Source: RBG-16-66-20 sp040752005
GTDB lineage: Bacteria; Pseudomonadota; Gammaproteobacteria; Burkholderiales; SG8-39
Reading direction: 5' to 3'
NCBI GenBank assembly: GCA_040752005.1
Contig: JBFMFX010000021.1
Coordinates: 1-64,000 of the forward strand
Length of the DNA stretch: 64,000 nucleotides
Of this stretch, positions 46,848-57,423 are shown in pieces. The first letter of the stretch is position 1, and each line of letters begins with the position of its first letter. Made by a program: the position numbers and the translations under genes. The notes below the pieces were generated by a model. The model worked only from the letters and a program-made list of their open reading frames with translations, was not told where the DNA came from and did no database searches.

Positions 46848-47840
46848 ATGGACAGGTTCAAGGCATTTGTCATCACGCAGGAGGAAAAAGGGGTCCGCTG
46901 CGCCTTCACCGAGATGGCGCTCGAAGATCTCGATCCCGGCGAGGTGGTGGTGCGCGTCGCCTATTCGGACGTGAACTACAAGGACGCGCTGGCGGCGACC
47001 GGCAAGGGCAAGATCCTGCTCCGCCCGAGTTGCGTCGGCGGCATTGACCTCGCCGGCACGGTGGTGTCCTCGGCCGATTCCCGCTTTGCGAAAGGCGATG
47101 CGGTGCTCGCCACCGGCTACGACATCGGGGTGAAGCACCACGGCGGCTACGCGCAGTACGCCCGGCTGCCGGCCGATTGGGTAGTGAAGATTCCGCGGGG
47201 CATGACCTTGTGGGAGGCGATGGCTTTCGGTACCGCCGGCTTCACCGCCGGCCTCGCGATCCTGCGCATGGAGCACGAGGGTCTGAAGCCCGCCAATGGG
47301 CCGGTGATCGTCAGCGGCGCAACCGGGGGCGTGGGCTCGATCGCGATCGCCGCGCTCGCGCGCCTCGGCTACCAGGTGGTGGCGCTCACCGGAAAGGTTG
47401 CCGAGGCGGACTATCTGAAACGGCTCGGCGCGGCCGAGGTGAAGATGAGGAGCGAGCTTGACCTGGCGAAAATCCGCCCGCTCGGAAGCGCCACCTGGGC
47501 GGGAGCGGTGGACAACCTCGGAGGCGAGGTGCTCGCCTGGATAGCGAGCACGATGAAGACGGGCGGAACGATCGCTTCCGTGGGCCTTGCCGCCAGCCCC
47601 GCGCTCAATACGACGGTCATGCCGTTCATCTTGCGCGGGGTGTCGCTGCTCGGGGTGGATTCGGTCAACTGTCCGATGCCGCTGCGCGAGCGGGTCTGGC
47701 ACCGTCTCGCCGGCGACATGCGGCCGCCGATGCTCGAGGACATCTGCCGCACCATCGCTTTCGACGACCTGCCGAAGGTGTTCGACGATTTCATCGCCGC
47801 CCGCATCCGGGGGCGCATCGTGGTGGATCTGAACGCATGA
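46848..47840 (+). CDS. acuI: Acrylyl-CoA reductase (NADPH), YhdH family
   Basis: 330 residues of the zinc-free medium-chain dehydrogenase/quinone oxidoreductase superfamily. AYSDVNYKDALAATGKGKI, VGGIDLAGTVVSS, FGTAGFTAGLAI and the NADPH motif GATGGVGSIAIAALARLGYQV identify the YhdH/AcuI group. It reduces acryloyl-CoA to propionyl-CoA. It is translationally coupled (4-bp overlap) to prpE, so a route from acrylate or 3-hydroxypropionate into the methylcitrate cycle is likely. GGAGGAG 4-5 nt before the ATG supports the start. Confidence 0.9.
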   Translation: MDRFKAFVITQEEKGVRCAFTEMALEDLDPGEVVVRVAYSDVNYKDALAATGKGKILLRPSCVGGIDLAGTVVSSADSRFAKGDAVLATGYDIGVKHHGGYAQYARLPADWVVKIPRGMTLWEAMAFGTAGFTAGLAILRMEHEGLKPANGPVIVSGATGGVGSIAIAALARLGYQVVALTGKVAEADYLKRLGAAEVKMRSELDLAKIRPLGSATWAGAVDNLGGEVLAWIASTMKTGGTIASVGLAASPALNTTVMPFILRGVSLLGVDSVNCPMPLRERVWHRLAGDMRPPMLEDICRTIAFDDLPKVFDDFIAARIRGRIVVDLNA

Positions 47841-49735
47841 AAACGTACATGGAATTTCACCGCCGCTCGATCGCCGAGCGCGAAACGTTCTGGGCCGAGG
47901 AGGCCGCGCGCATCCACTGGGAGAAGCGCTTCGAGCGCGTGCTCGACTATTCGCGCCCGCCGTTCGCCCGCTGGTACGTCGGCGGGCGGACCAACCTTTG
48001 CTACAACGCCGTGGACCGGCATCTCGCGGCCCGCGGCGAGCAGAAGGCCCTGGTGTGGATCTCGACCGAGGTGGACGCATCGCGCAGCTTCAGCTACCGC
48101 GAGCTGCATGCCGAGGTGAACCGCGTCGCCTCGATGATCGCCTCGCTCGGCGTGCGGCGGGGCGATCGCGTGATCATCTACATGCCGATGATTCCGGAGG
48201 CGGCGTTCGCGATGCTCGCCTGCGCGCGGATCGGTGCGATCCACTCGGTGGTGTTCGGCGGCTTCGCCGCGCCCAGCCTCGCCGCGCGCATTGACGATGC
48301 GCGCCCGGCGTTGATGATCACCGCCGACGGCGGCAGCCGCATGGGCAAGGTGACGCTGTACAAGGCGCTGGTGGACGAGTCCCTCAAGCTCGCCAAGTCG
48401 CCGCCGGCGAAGGTGCTGATGCTTCGCCGCGGCCTCGATCCGAACCCGCCGGTGACCCCCGGGCGCGACGTGGACTGGGCCGAACTCGCGGCGCAGCACG
48501 CCGGGCGCGAGGTCCCCTGCGAGTGGCTGGAATCGAACGAGCCGTCCTACATCCTCTACACCTCGGGCACCACCGGAAAACCCAAGGGCGTACAGCGCGA
48601 CGTCGGCGGGTATGCGGTGGCGCTCGCGTCCTCGATGGAGCGGATCTACTGCGGCCTTGCGGGCGAGACGATGTTCACCACCTCCGACATCGGCTGGGTG
48701 GTCGGGCATTCGTACATCGTTTACGGGCCCCTCATCGCCGGCATGACGACGATCATGTACGAAGGCGTTCCGGTGCGACCGGACGCGGGCATCTGGTGGA
48801 AGATCGTCCAGGACCACCGCGTCACGGCAATGTTCTCGGCGCCGACGGCGATCCGCGTACTGAAGAAGCACGATCCGCAATACCTGAAAAAGTACGACCT
48901 GTCTTCGCTCAAGCACCTGTTTCTCGCCGGCGAGCCGCTCGATGAGCCGACGCACGCCTGGATCGCCGAGGGGCTGGGCAGGCCGGTGATCGACCATTAC
49001 TGGCAGACCGAGACCGGCTGGCCGATCCTTTCGGCGGTGCCCGGGGTCGAAAAGACGCCGATCAAGTACGGCAGTCCGTCGTTCCCGGTATACGGGTACG
49101 ACCTTCGCCTGCTGCGCGAGGCCGACGCTTCGGACGCGGCGCCGGGGGAAAAGGGCGTGGTCGCGATCGTGCCGCCCCTGCCGCCGGGGTGCATGAGCAC
49201 GGTGTGGGGCGACGACGAACGGTTCGTGCAGACCTACTTCACGATGTTCGCCACGAAGCAGGTCTACACGACGTTTGACTGGGGCATCCGGGACGCCGAC
49301 GGCTACTGGTTCATCCTTGGACGCACCGACGACGTGATCAACGTCGCCGGCCACCGGCTCGGGACGCGCGAGATCGAGGAAGCGGTCAACATGCATCCGG
49401 CGATCGCCGAATGCGCTGTGGTCGGGGTCGCCGACTCGCTCAAGGGGCAGCTGCCGATGGCGTTCGCCGTGCCGAAGGACCCGGCGCTGGTGGCGACGCC
49501 CGAAGGCCGCATGAAGCTGGAGGGCGAGGTGATGCAGACGGTGGACCGCAGCCTCGGTGCGATCGGACGTCCCGCGCGCGTGTATTTCGTGTCGCTGCTG
49601 CCCAAGACGCGTTCTGGCAAGGTGCTGCGCCGCTCGATCCAGGCGATCGTCGAGGGCCGCGACCCGGGCGATCTCACCACGATCGAGGATCCGGGCGCGC
49701 TCGCGCAGATCCGGGACGTGCTGGCGGCGAAGTAG
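47837..49735 (+). CDS. prpE: Propionate-CoA ligase
   Basis: 632 residues, AMP-forming acyl-CoA synthetase of the Acs type. ATP loop YTSGTTGKPKGVQRDVGGY, WQTETGWP, and the C-terminal catalytic Lys in PKTRSGKVLRRS. The N-terminus FHRRSIAERETFWAEEA and RWYVGGRTNLCYNAVDRHL resembles PrpE rather than Acs; the acetate enzyme is the separate gene at 55 kb. It activates propionate for PrpC. Confidence 0.93.
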   Translation: MKTYMEFHRRSIAERETFWAEEAARIHWEKRFERVLDYSRPPFARWYVGGRTNLCYNAVDRHLAARGEQKALVWISTEVDASRSFSYRELHAEVNRVASMIASLGVRRGDRVIIYMPMIPEAAFAMLACARIGAIHSVVFGGFAAPSLAARIDDARPALMITADGGSRMGKVTLYKALVDESLKLAKSPPAKVLMLRRGLDPNPPVTPGRDVDWAELAAQHAGREVPCEWLESNEPSYILYTSGTTGKPKGVQRDVGGYAVALASSMERIYCGLAGETMFTTSDIGWVVGHSYIVYGPLIAGMTTIMYEGVPVRPDAGIWWKIVQDHRVTAMFSAPTAIRVLKKHDPQYLKKYDLSSLKHLFLAGEPLDEPTHAWIAEGLGRPVIDHYWQTETGWPILSAVPGVEKTPIKYGSPSFPVYGYDLRLLREADASDAAPGEKGVVAIVPPLPPGCMSTVWGDDERFVQTYFTMFATKQVYTTFDWGIRDADGYWFILGRTDDVINVAGHRLGTREIEEAVNMHPAIAECAVVGVADSLKGQLPMAFAVPKDPALVATPEGRMKLEGEVMQTVDRSLGAIGRPARVYFVSLLPKTRSGKVLRRSIQAIVEGRDPGDLTTIEDPGALAQIRDVLAAK

Positions 49736-50060
49736 GCGAACGTTTGCCCGAGCGAAGGCTCCGGAGTACGCCACGAAGGAGGCGTTCGCGAGCTACAAGA
49801 AGGCCGCGCTCGACCCGGCGAAGGTGGTCCGAACAATGGTGCCGGGATGAAACGGTCCATTCACGAGGGGGGCGGAGGAAGCGGCGCGCGCCTGCCAGTG
49901 GGTCGGGGTATTGCATGCGATCCCGGTGCACTACGCGCACAACCCGTTCGTGCGCGGCGTCGAGGCAGGAAGCGAGTTTCAGCGCACCCTCGCGCAGATC
50001 GCGCCGGGCGTCCAGGTGAGCGTGATGAAGCCGGGCGAGACGCGGGTGATCGCGACCTGA
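49736..50060 (+). pseudogene. Degraded stretch with C-terminal fragment of a UPF0173-type metal-dependent hydrolase
   Basis: This 325-bp stretch has no intact gene. After a TGA at 49848-49850 one frame reads NGPFTRGAEEAARACQWVGV, then LHAIPVHYAHNPFV, and ends VSVMKPGETRVIAT before TGA at 50058-50060. That matches the C-terminal end of UPF0173 metallo-beta-lactamase-fold hydrolases (GGxFTMxPxEAA, VIPMHY, LKPGE). The N-terminal two thirds with the HxHxDH motif are missing. In the same frame, before the stop, KAPEYATKEAFASYKKAALD followed by KVVRTMVPG looks like the end of another protein that I cannot identify. It appears to be a decaying remnant. Confidence 0.6.
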
Positions 50061-50064
50061 GCGG

Positions 50065-51252
50065 TCAGGGTAGGGCGATCACTCCGGCGTTGCGAAGCGC
50101 CGTGATCTCGTCGCCACCGTAGCCGAGGGCGGCGAGCACGCCGGCTGCGCCTTCACCGACCGCCGGCGGATCGGCGCGCTTGGGAAGGCGCGCGCCGTCG
50201 AGCGCAAGCGGCAGGGTCGGGGCGTGGAATCTCCTGCCGTCGGGGAGCCGCGTCTCCACCAGGCCGCCGGAGGCGGCGAGGTGCGGGTCGGCGAGAAGAT
50301 CCCAGGGCTTGGCGATCGGCGCATAGGGAAGGCCGATCGCTTGCAGTTTCTTCTCCAGCTCGGCGCGCGTCCAGCGCCTGAAAATGGCCGCAAGGCGCGG
50401 GATCAGCCAGGCTCGTTCCTTCACGCGCGCGCCGTTGCTGGCAAGCCGGGGATCGGACTGCAGCTCGGCCTCGCCGAACTCGCGGCAGAAAACCTCCCAC
50501 TGCGTATCGGTGACGATGCCGATGAATAGGCGGTCGTCGGCGGTCTCGAAGATGTCGTACACGCCCCAGGCCGGGCGCTTCACCGACATCGGCGGCGGCG
50601 CCTCGCCCGTCAGCTCGTACTGCGCAATGTGCTGCGCGACCAGGAAGGCGGTCGTCTCGAACAGCGCGCTGGTGAGGCGCCGGCCGCGGCCGCTCGCCTC
50701 GCGTTCGCGCAGCGCGGCAAGGATGCCGACCGCGCCGAAAGTGCCGCCCAGGATGTCCACGACCGAAGCCCCCGCGCGCAGCGGGCGCTCGGGCAGCCCG
50801 GTCATGTAGGCGAGCCCGCCCATCATCTGCACCACTTCGTCGAGCGCGGCGCGCTCCTCGTAGGGTCCGGAGAGAAAGCCCTTGAGCGAGCAGTACACCA
50901 GCCGCGGATTGCGCGCGGCGAGGGCCTCGTAGCCGAAACCTATCCGCGCCAGCGCTCCCGGGCGGAAGTTCTCGATCAGCACGTCGGCCGTATCGAGCAG
51001 TCTGAGCACGACCTCGCGTCCCTCGGCGCGCTTCAGGTCCACCGCGAGGCTCTTCTTGTTGCGATTGAAGATCGGGAAGAATCCGGCGCCGGCCGCTTCC
51101 AGGCGCCGCGTGTTGTCGCCCTCCAGCGGCTCGACCTTGATGACTTCGGCCCCGAGGTCCGCGAGCACCAGCCCGCAGCTCGGGCCCATCACCATGTGCG
51201 CGAACTCGACGACCCGGATGCCCTGAAGCGGGAGCGAAGCGGACGCGCTCAT
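50065..51252 (-). CDS. CaiB/BaiF family (class III) CoA-transferase
   Basis: 395 residues. VVEFAHMVMGPSCGLVLADLGAEVIKVEPLEGDNTR is the family N-terminus; the catalytic Asp is in YEERAALDEVVQMMGGLAYMTG. It moves CoA between carboxylic acids. It overlaps the HMG-CoA-lyase-like gene by 4 bp, so the pair probably activates and then cleaves a branched or hydroxylated dicarboxylic acid; the substrate is not evident. Confidence 0.92.
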   Translation of the reverse strand: MSASASLPLQGIRVVEFAHMVMGPSCGLVLADLGAEVIKVEPLEGDNTRRLEAAGAGFFPIFNRNKKSLAVDLKRAEGREVVLRLLDTADVLIENFRPGALARIGFGYEALAARNPRLVYCSLKGFLSGPYEERAALDEVVQMMGGLAYMTGLPERPLRAGASVVDILGGTFGAVGILAALREREASGRGRRLTSALFETTAFLVAQHIAQYELTGEAPPPMSVKRPAWGVYDIFETADDRLFIGIVTDTQWEVFCREFGEAELQSDPRLASNGARVKERAWLIPRLAAIFRRWTRAELEKKLQAIGLPYAPIAKPWDLLADPHLAASGGLVETRLPDGRRFHAPTLPLALDGARLPKRADPPAVGEGAAGVLAALGYGGDEITALRNAGVIALP

Positions 51253-52160
51253 GCCGCCGCGCGGAAACCCTTCGGCAGTCCTGCCGCCGGAACGTGCCCG
51301 TAGACCGGCTCTTGCGGAATGCCCTCGACGAGCGTCCTGCGCGCCTCGATCAGCCGGTCGAGATCAATTCCGGTCGCCACGCCCATCGCCTCGAACATGA
51401 AAACGAGATCTTCGGTGACGATGTTGCCGCTCGCGCCCGGCGCGAACGGGCAGCCGCCGAGGCCGCCCATCGAGGAATCGAAGTGGCGCACGCCCTCTTC
51501 GAACGCGGCGAGCGCATTCGCTAGGCCCAGACCGCGCGTGTTGTGAAGGTGCGCGGCCTCTAGCCGCTCGCCGATCTCGGCTCGCACTCGCCGGAAAAGC
51601 CGGCGGATACTGGCCGGGTTGGCGTAGCCGACGGTGTCGGCGAGCGCGATGCAGTCCACGCCCGCTTCCGCGAGCTGCACGGCGAGCCGCACGACCTCGT
51701 CCTCCGGCACTTCGCCCTGGAGCGTGCAGCCGAAGGCGGTGGAAATGCCTGCCTCGATGATCGGACCGCCCGCGCCACGCATCGCGACGCACGTCTTCAC
51801 CTGCGCAACCATCTGCTCCGGCGTCATGCGCACGTTCGCTTCGCTGTGCTTGCGCGAGGCGGAGACCGGGAATGTCACCTTGTGCGCGCCCGCTTCGAGC
51901 GCGCGCTCGAAGCCCTTCACGTTGGGCGCGAGCGCCACCACCCGCACGCCGGCGAGGGAGAGCGCGTGCCGCACGATCTCGGCGGTGTCGGCCATCGCGG
52001 GGATGAGCTTCGGCGGCACGAACGAACCCACTTCGATCTCCTCCAGACCGGCGGCGGCGAGCGCCGTGATCCAGCGCTTCTTCGCCTCGGTGGGCATGAG
52101 GTGGTGCGCGTTCTGCAGTCCGTCGCGCGGGCCGACTTCGCAGATATGGACTTGCCGCAT
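51249..52160 (-). CDS. mvaB: Hydroxymethylglutaryl-CoA lyase-like enzyme
   Basis: 303 residues from ATG 52160 (GGTGG just upstream; a GTG at 52166 is the alternative). TIM-barrel lyase: EVGPRDGLQN with the metal Asp, EVGSFVPPKLIPAMADT, HLHNTRGLGLANALA (metal histidines) and the active-site loop GGLGGCPFAPGASGN with the catalytic Cys. It cleaves 3-hydroxy-3-methylglutaryl-CoA, or a related 3-hydroxyacyl-CoA, into acetyl-CoA and an oxoacid. The linked CoA-transferase suggests a pathway that first makes the CoA ester by transfer. Confidence 0.9.
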   Translation of the reverse strand: MRQVHICEVGPRDGLQNAHHLMPTEAKKRWITALAAAGLEEIEVGSFVPPKLIPAMADTAEIVRHALSLAGVRVVALAPNVKGFERALEAGAHKVTFPVSASRKHSEANVRMTPEQMVAQVKTCVAMRGAGGPIIEAGISTAFGCTLQGEVPEDEVVRLAVQLAEAGVDCIALADTVGYANPASIRRLFRRVRAEIGERLEAAHLHNTRGLGLANALAAFEEGVRHFDSSMGGLGGCPFAPGASGNIVTEDLVFMFEAMGVATGIDLDRLIEARRTLVEGIPQEPVYGHVPAAGLPKGFRAAA

Positions 52161-52182
52161 TGCCACCGGATTCTACCGCCAG

Positions 52183-52218
52183 AAAAACAGGGTCAGACCC
52201 GGCTCTGGCCCTGTTTTT
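52183..52218. repeat. REP-like hairpin at the end of the MFS gene
   Basis: AAAAACAGGGTCAGA (52183-52197) pairs with TCTGGCCCTGTTTTT (52204-52218) over 15 bp with one G-T wobble and a 6-nt loop. A/T tracts on both flanks make it look like a terminator in either direction. It supplies the last codons and stop of the MFS gene. The GGGTCAGAC core also occurs at 19284-19292. Confidence 0.65.
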
Positions 52219-53389
52219 GCGTGCGTTCGAGGCGCGCGATGGCGAGGCCGCACAGCGCGCCGCCGGCGGCCAAGCCGAGCATTCCCCAGAGCGAGGCGCT
52301 CCAGCCGCCGCTGCTCGCGGCAAGCCAGGCGAGCAGAATCGGCGCGGCGAACTGCGCCGCCTGCGACGTCTGCATCACCATGCCGTTGGTGGTGCCGATG
52401 TGCGCCGGCGTGCGGGCGTGCACCACGACGCCCGAGAATACGCTCGCCGGGATGACGCCGGCGCACATGGAGAACACCAAGCACGCGCCATAGCGCAGCC
52501 CGTCGGGAAGCGTCGCGGAGAGCATCACGGCGTCGGTCGCGGCCATCACCGCGCAGGCGGCGACGATGAGACTGCCGCGCCGCACGCCGCGCGAGAGGAG
52601 CCAGCCGCCGGCGAGATTGCCCGGAACGTTGGCGAGAACCATCAGCGCGGTCAGAAGCGAGGCTGTGCCCGGTGCTGCCCCACGCTCGTCGGCGAGGAAG
52701 GTCGGCAGCCAGATCATCACCGAGGTCCACTGCGCGACATAGAACGCGAACAACATCGCCAGCGCGACCCCGGCCGGCTGCGCGAGCGATTCGAGCGCGA
52801 GCCGCAGCGAGCCGATGCCGCCATGGCGCGGCGCGGGCGCCGCGCGCGCAACCAGTACGAAACAGACCGCGGCGGCGAGGGCGAAGACCGCCCACAGCCC
52901 CCGCCAACCCCAGACTGCGAGCAGCGGCGGCGCGGCAAGTAGGGCGAGGCTGCCGCCGGTCGGCATGTACGCGCTCCACAGACCCATCGCCTTCAGGCGT
53001 TCGCGCCCCGCAGGCATCGTCGCCGCCATCAGCGCCGAGCCGGCGACCGCGTAAAGCATGAACCCGATACCCTCGAAAAAGCGCGAGGCAAGCAGCGAGA
53101 CGAAGTCACCCGCCAAGGCGCCGAGCGCGCCGGCCGCCGCCAGGATGGCGAGGCCCGCGAGGCCCACGCGCTTGTGCCCGAGGCGGTCGCAGAGCACGCC
53201 GAAGAACATCCCGCAGGCGAGTCCTATGGCGTTGAAGGTCGTGGCGATAAAGCCGGACTCGACCAGGCCCAGGCCGAGCGCCTCGCGCTGCAGCGGCAGC
53301 GCCGGCGGCACCTTTCCGATGTACGCGCCGCAGACGAGGCCGCCTGCAAACACCGCGGCCGCGGCCGGCCAGCCGGTAGCGGCGCTCAA
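52193..53389 (-). CDS. MFS transporter
   Basis: 398 residues, twelve helices. The helix 2-3 loop is FFGVLCDRLGHKRV. It starts with TTG overlapping the fumarase stop as TTGA. Its C-terminal tail (RTQKQGQSRV) is encoded within the REP-like hairpin, so the natural end may have been altered. Being between fumarase and the lyase/CoA-transferase pair, it may import the organic acid they break down; this is inferred from position only. Confidence 0.85.
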   Translation of the reverse strand: MSAATGWPAAAAVFAGGLVCGAYIGKVPPALPLQREALGLGLVESGFIATTFNAIGLACGMFFGVLCDRLGHKRVGLAGLAILAAAGALGALAGDFVSLLASRFFEGIGFMLYAVAGSALMAATMPAGRERLKAMGLWSAYMPTGGSLALLAAPPLLAVWGWRGLWAVFALAAAVCFVLVARAAPAPRHGGIGSLRLALESLAQPAGVALAMLFAFYVAQWTSVMIWLPTFLADERGAAPGTASLLTALMVLANVPGNLAGGWLLSRGVRRGSLIVAACAVMAATDAVMLSATLPDGLRYGACLVFSMCAGVIPASVFSGVVVHARTPAHIGTTNGMVMQTSQAAQFAAPILLAWLAASSGGWSASLWGMLGLAAGGALCGLAIARLERTQKQGQSRV

Positions 53390-54912
53390 GCCGCCTGCAC
53401 CGGGATGTTCAGCTCAGCGATGCGCCTCTGCCACTCGGCGGGACCGCTGCGGTGCACCGAATTGCCGTCCGCATCCACAGCCACCGTCACCGGCATGTCC
53501 TTCACTTCGAATTCGTAGATCGCCTCCATGCCGAGGTCCTCGAACGCGACGACGCGCGCCTTGCGGATCGCCTTGGCGACGAGGTAGGCCGCGCCTCCCA
53601 CCGCGATGAGCGAGGCGGCGCGGTGCTTGCGGATCGCGGCAATCGCCTCCGGCCCGCGCTCGCCCTTGCCGATCATGGCGAGAAGGCCGGTACGCGACAG
53701 CATCATGTCCACGAACTTGTCCATGCGCGTGGCCGTGGTGGGGCCCGCCGGTCCCACCACCTCGTCGCGTACCGGATCCACCGGCCCGACGTAGTAGATC
53801 ACGCGATTGGTGAAGTCCACCGGCAGCTCCTCGCCCCTCGCCAGCAGGTCCTGGATACGCTTGTGCGCGGCGTCGCGCCCGGTGAGCAGCTTGCCCGAGA
53901 GCAGCAGCGTCTCGCCGGGGCGCCAGCTTGCCACTTCATCGCGCGTGAGCGCATCGAGGTTGACCCGCCGTGCGCCGGCCGACGGCGACCACGCGAGCGC
54001 CGGCCAGTCCTCGAGCGAGGGCGCCTCGAACTCGGCCGGTCCGGATCCGTCCAGCACGAAGTGCACGTGCCGCGTCGCGGCACAGTTCGGGATGATGGCG
54101 ACCGGCTTGTTGGCAGCGTGCGTCGGGTAGTGGCGGATCTTGACGTCGAGCACGGTCGAGAGGCCGCCCAGCCCTTGAGCCCCGATGCCGAGCGCGTTCA
54201 CCTTGTCGTAGAGCTCGATTCGCAGCGCCTCGTACCGGTCGCGCGGGCCGCGCGCCTTCAGCTCCGCCATGTCAATCGGTTCCATCAGCGCTTCCTTGGC
54301 GAGCAGCATCGCCTTTTCCGCGGTGCCGCCGATGCCGATCCCGAGCATGCCCGGCGGGCACCAGCCGGCGCCCATCGTCGGCACCATCTTCAGGACCCAT
54401 TCGACGAGCGAGTCGGAGGGGTTGAGCATCGCGAACTTCGCCTTCGCCTCCGAGCCGCCGCCCTTGGCGGCGACGTCCACTTCGACGCCGTCGCCCGGCA
54501 CGATGCTCGCGTGGATCACCGCCGGAGTGTTGTCGCGCGTGTTGCGGCGCGCGAACTCGGGATCCTCCAGCACCGAGGCGCGAAGCCTGTTCCGGGAATC
54601 GGTGTAGGCGCGGCGCACGCCCTCATTGACGGCGTCTTCCAGCGAGTCGGCGAAGCCCTCGAAGCGCGCGTTCATGCCGACGCGCATGAATACGTTGACG
54701 ATCCCGGTGTCCTGGCAGATCGGCCGATGGCCCTCGGCGCACATGCGCGAGTTCGTGAGGATCTGCGCAATCGCGTCCTTCGCCGCGCTCGACTGCTCCC
54801 GCTCGTAGGCGCGCGCCAGCGCGCGGATGTAGTCGCGCGGGTGGTAATAGGAGATGAACTGCAGCGCGTCGGCGACGCTCTGCACCAGGTGTTCGCGCCG
54901 GATCGTGGCCAT
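53386..54912 (-). CDS. fumA: Fumarate hydratase, class I (iron-sulfur)
   Basis: 508 residues, one chain with the alpha (about 1-285) and beta (about 300-500) parts of class I fumarase. [4Fe-4S] ligands are expected in PICQDTGIVNVF, MGAGWCPPGMLGIGIGG and NCAATRHVHF; the beta part has YYVGPVDPVRDEVVGPAGPTTATRMDKF. It converts fumarate to malate. Relatives also hydrate mesaconate, which would fit the CoA-transferase/lyase genes downstream. A TACAAT box about 40 nt upstream on the minus strand may drive the operon. Confidence 0.96.
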   Translation of the reverse strand: MATIRREHLVQSVADALQFISYYHPRDYIRALARAYEREQSSAAKDAIAQILTNSRMCAEGHRPICQDTGIVNVFMRVGMNARFEGFADSLEDAVNEGVRRAYTDSRNRLRASVLEDPEFARRNTRDNTPAVIHASIVPGDGVEVDVAAKGGGSEAKAKFAMLNPSDSLVEWVLKMVPTMGAGWCPPGMLGIGIGGTAEKAMLLAKEALMEPIDMAELKARGPRDRYEALRIELYDKVNALGIGAQGLGGLSTVLDVKIRHYPTHAANKPVAIIPNCAATRHVHFVLDGSGPAEFEAPSLEDWPALAWSPSAGARRVNLDALTRDEVASWRPGETLLLSGKLLTGRDAAHKRIQDLLARGEELPVDFTNRVIYYVGPVDPVRDEVVGPAGPTTATRMDKFVDMMLSRTGLLAMIGKGERGPEAIAAIRKHRAASLIAVGGAAYLVAKAIRKARVVAFEDLGMEAIYEFEVKDMPVTVAVDADGNSVHRSGPAEWQRRIAELNIPVQAA

Positions 54913-54955
54913 GGACGGGGTGCTTTACAAGGCTTTGAATTGATGATTGTATCGC

Positions 54956-54990
54956 GCTCCGTGCAACGGTAAGCTCCGTGTAAGGCTCCG
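54956..54990. promoter_or_regulatory. Repeated GCTCCG(TG) boxes between fumA and acs
   Basis: GCTCCGTG occurs at 54956-54963 and 54973-54980, with a shorter GCTCCG at 54985-54990; the first two are 17 bp apart. They lie in the 129-bp divergent region between fumA and acs and could be binding sites for a regulator of acetate genes. No protein can be assigned from sequence alone. Confidence 0.35.
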
Positions 54991-55041
54991 GTCGCACGAT
55001 CATCGGTTGCCCAGTTTTTGCCGGAGGAGGAAAACGCACCC

Positions 55042-57012
<1,971 letters not shown>

Positions 57013-57021
57013 TCGCACCGG

Positions 57022-57312
57022 ATGCTGGTGGACACCGTCTCCACGTTGCGCATGCTCGTGGAGATCAACCTCTTCGCGCTGGTGGGGCAGGGCGTGCTCG
57101 GCGTGCTGCCGGGCGTGGATCGCGAGAAGAACATTTTTTACCTGATCCTGAAGACGCTCGCCTCGCCCGCATGGCGCGTGGCGCGCTGGATCTCGCCGCG
57201 CTTTGTCCTGGACCAGCACATCGGCTGGGTGGCGCTGCTGTTGCTTCTGGTGCTATGGTTGGGACTCGCAGTCGCCAAGCAGGTCGCGATCGGGCTGGAG
57301 GAGGGCGGCTGA
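57022..57312 (+). CDS. Small membrane protein, unknown function
   Basis: 96 residues, 9 bp after acs. Hydrophobic segments at about 12-29 and 67-86, joined by a basic amphipathic stretch (LKTLASPAWRVARWISPRFVLD). I do not recognise a family. Position between acs and the DUF4212/symporter pair suggests a part in acetate use. Confidence 0.65.
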   Translation: MLVDTVSTLRMLVEINLFALVGQGVLGVLPGVDREKNIFYLILKTLASPAWRVARWISPRFVLDQHIGWVALLLLLVLWLGLAVAKQVAIGLEEGG

Positions 57313-57423
57313 AGTGGGACGAGAGCGGTTCGTGCTGCTCCGCAGCATGACAGGCCTCTGGATCGTAAGGTACCTGTAAGTTTGGGTTCACAGCATTAAC
57401 CAGTTGCATTGGGAGGAGGACCG

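Noticed and set aside
46821..46848. Upstream ATG of acuI at 46821
   Set aside because: It lies within the TAGAAT box itself, whereas the ATG at 46848 has a strong ribosome binding site.
57313..57423. Sigma-54 promoter or riboswitch before the DUF4212 gene
   Set aside because: No TGGCAC-N5-TTGC pattern and no convincing conserved RNA fold could be found in the 111 bp.
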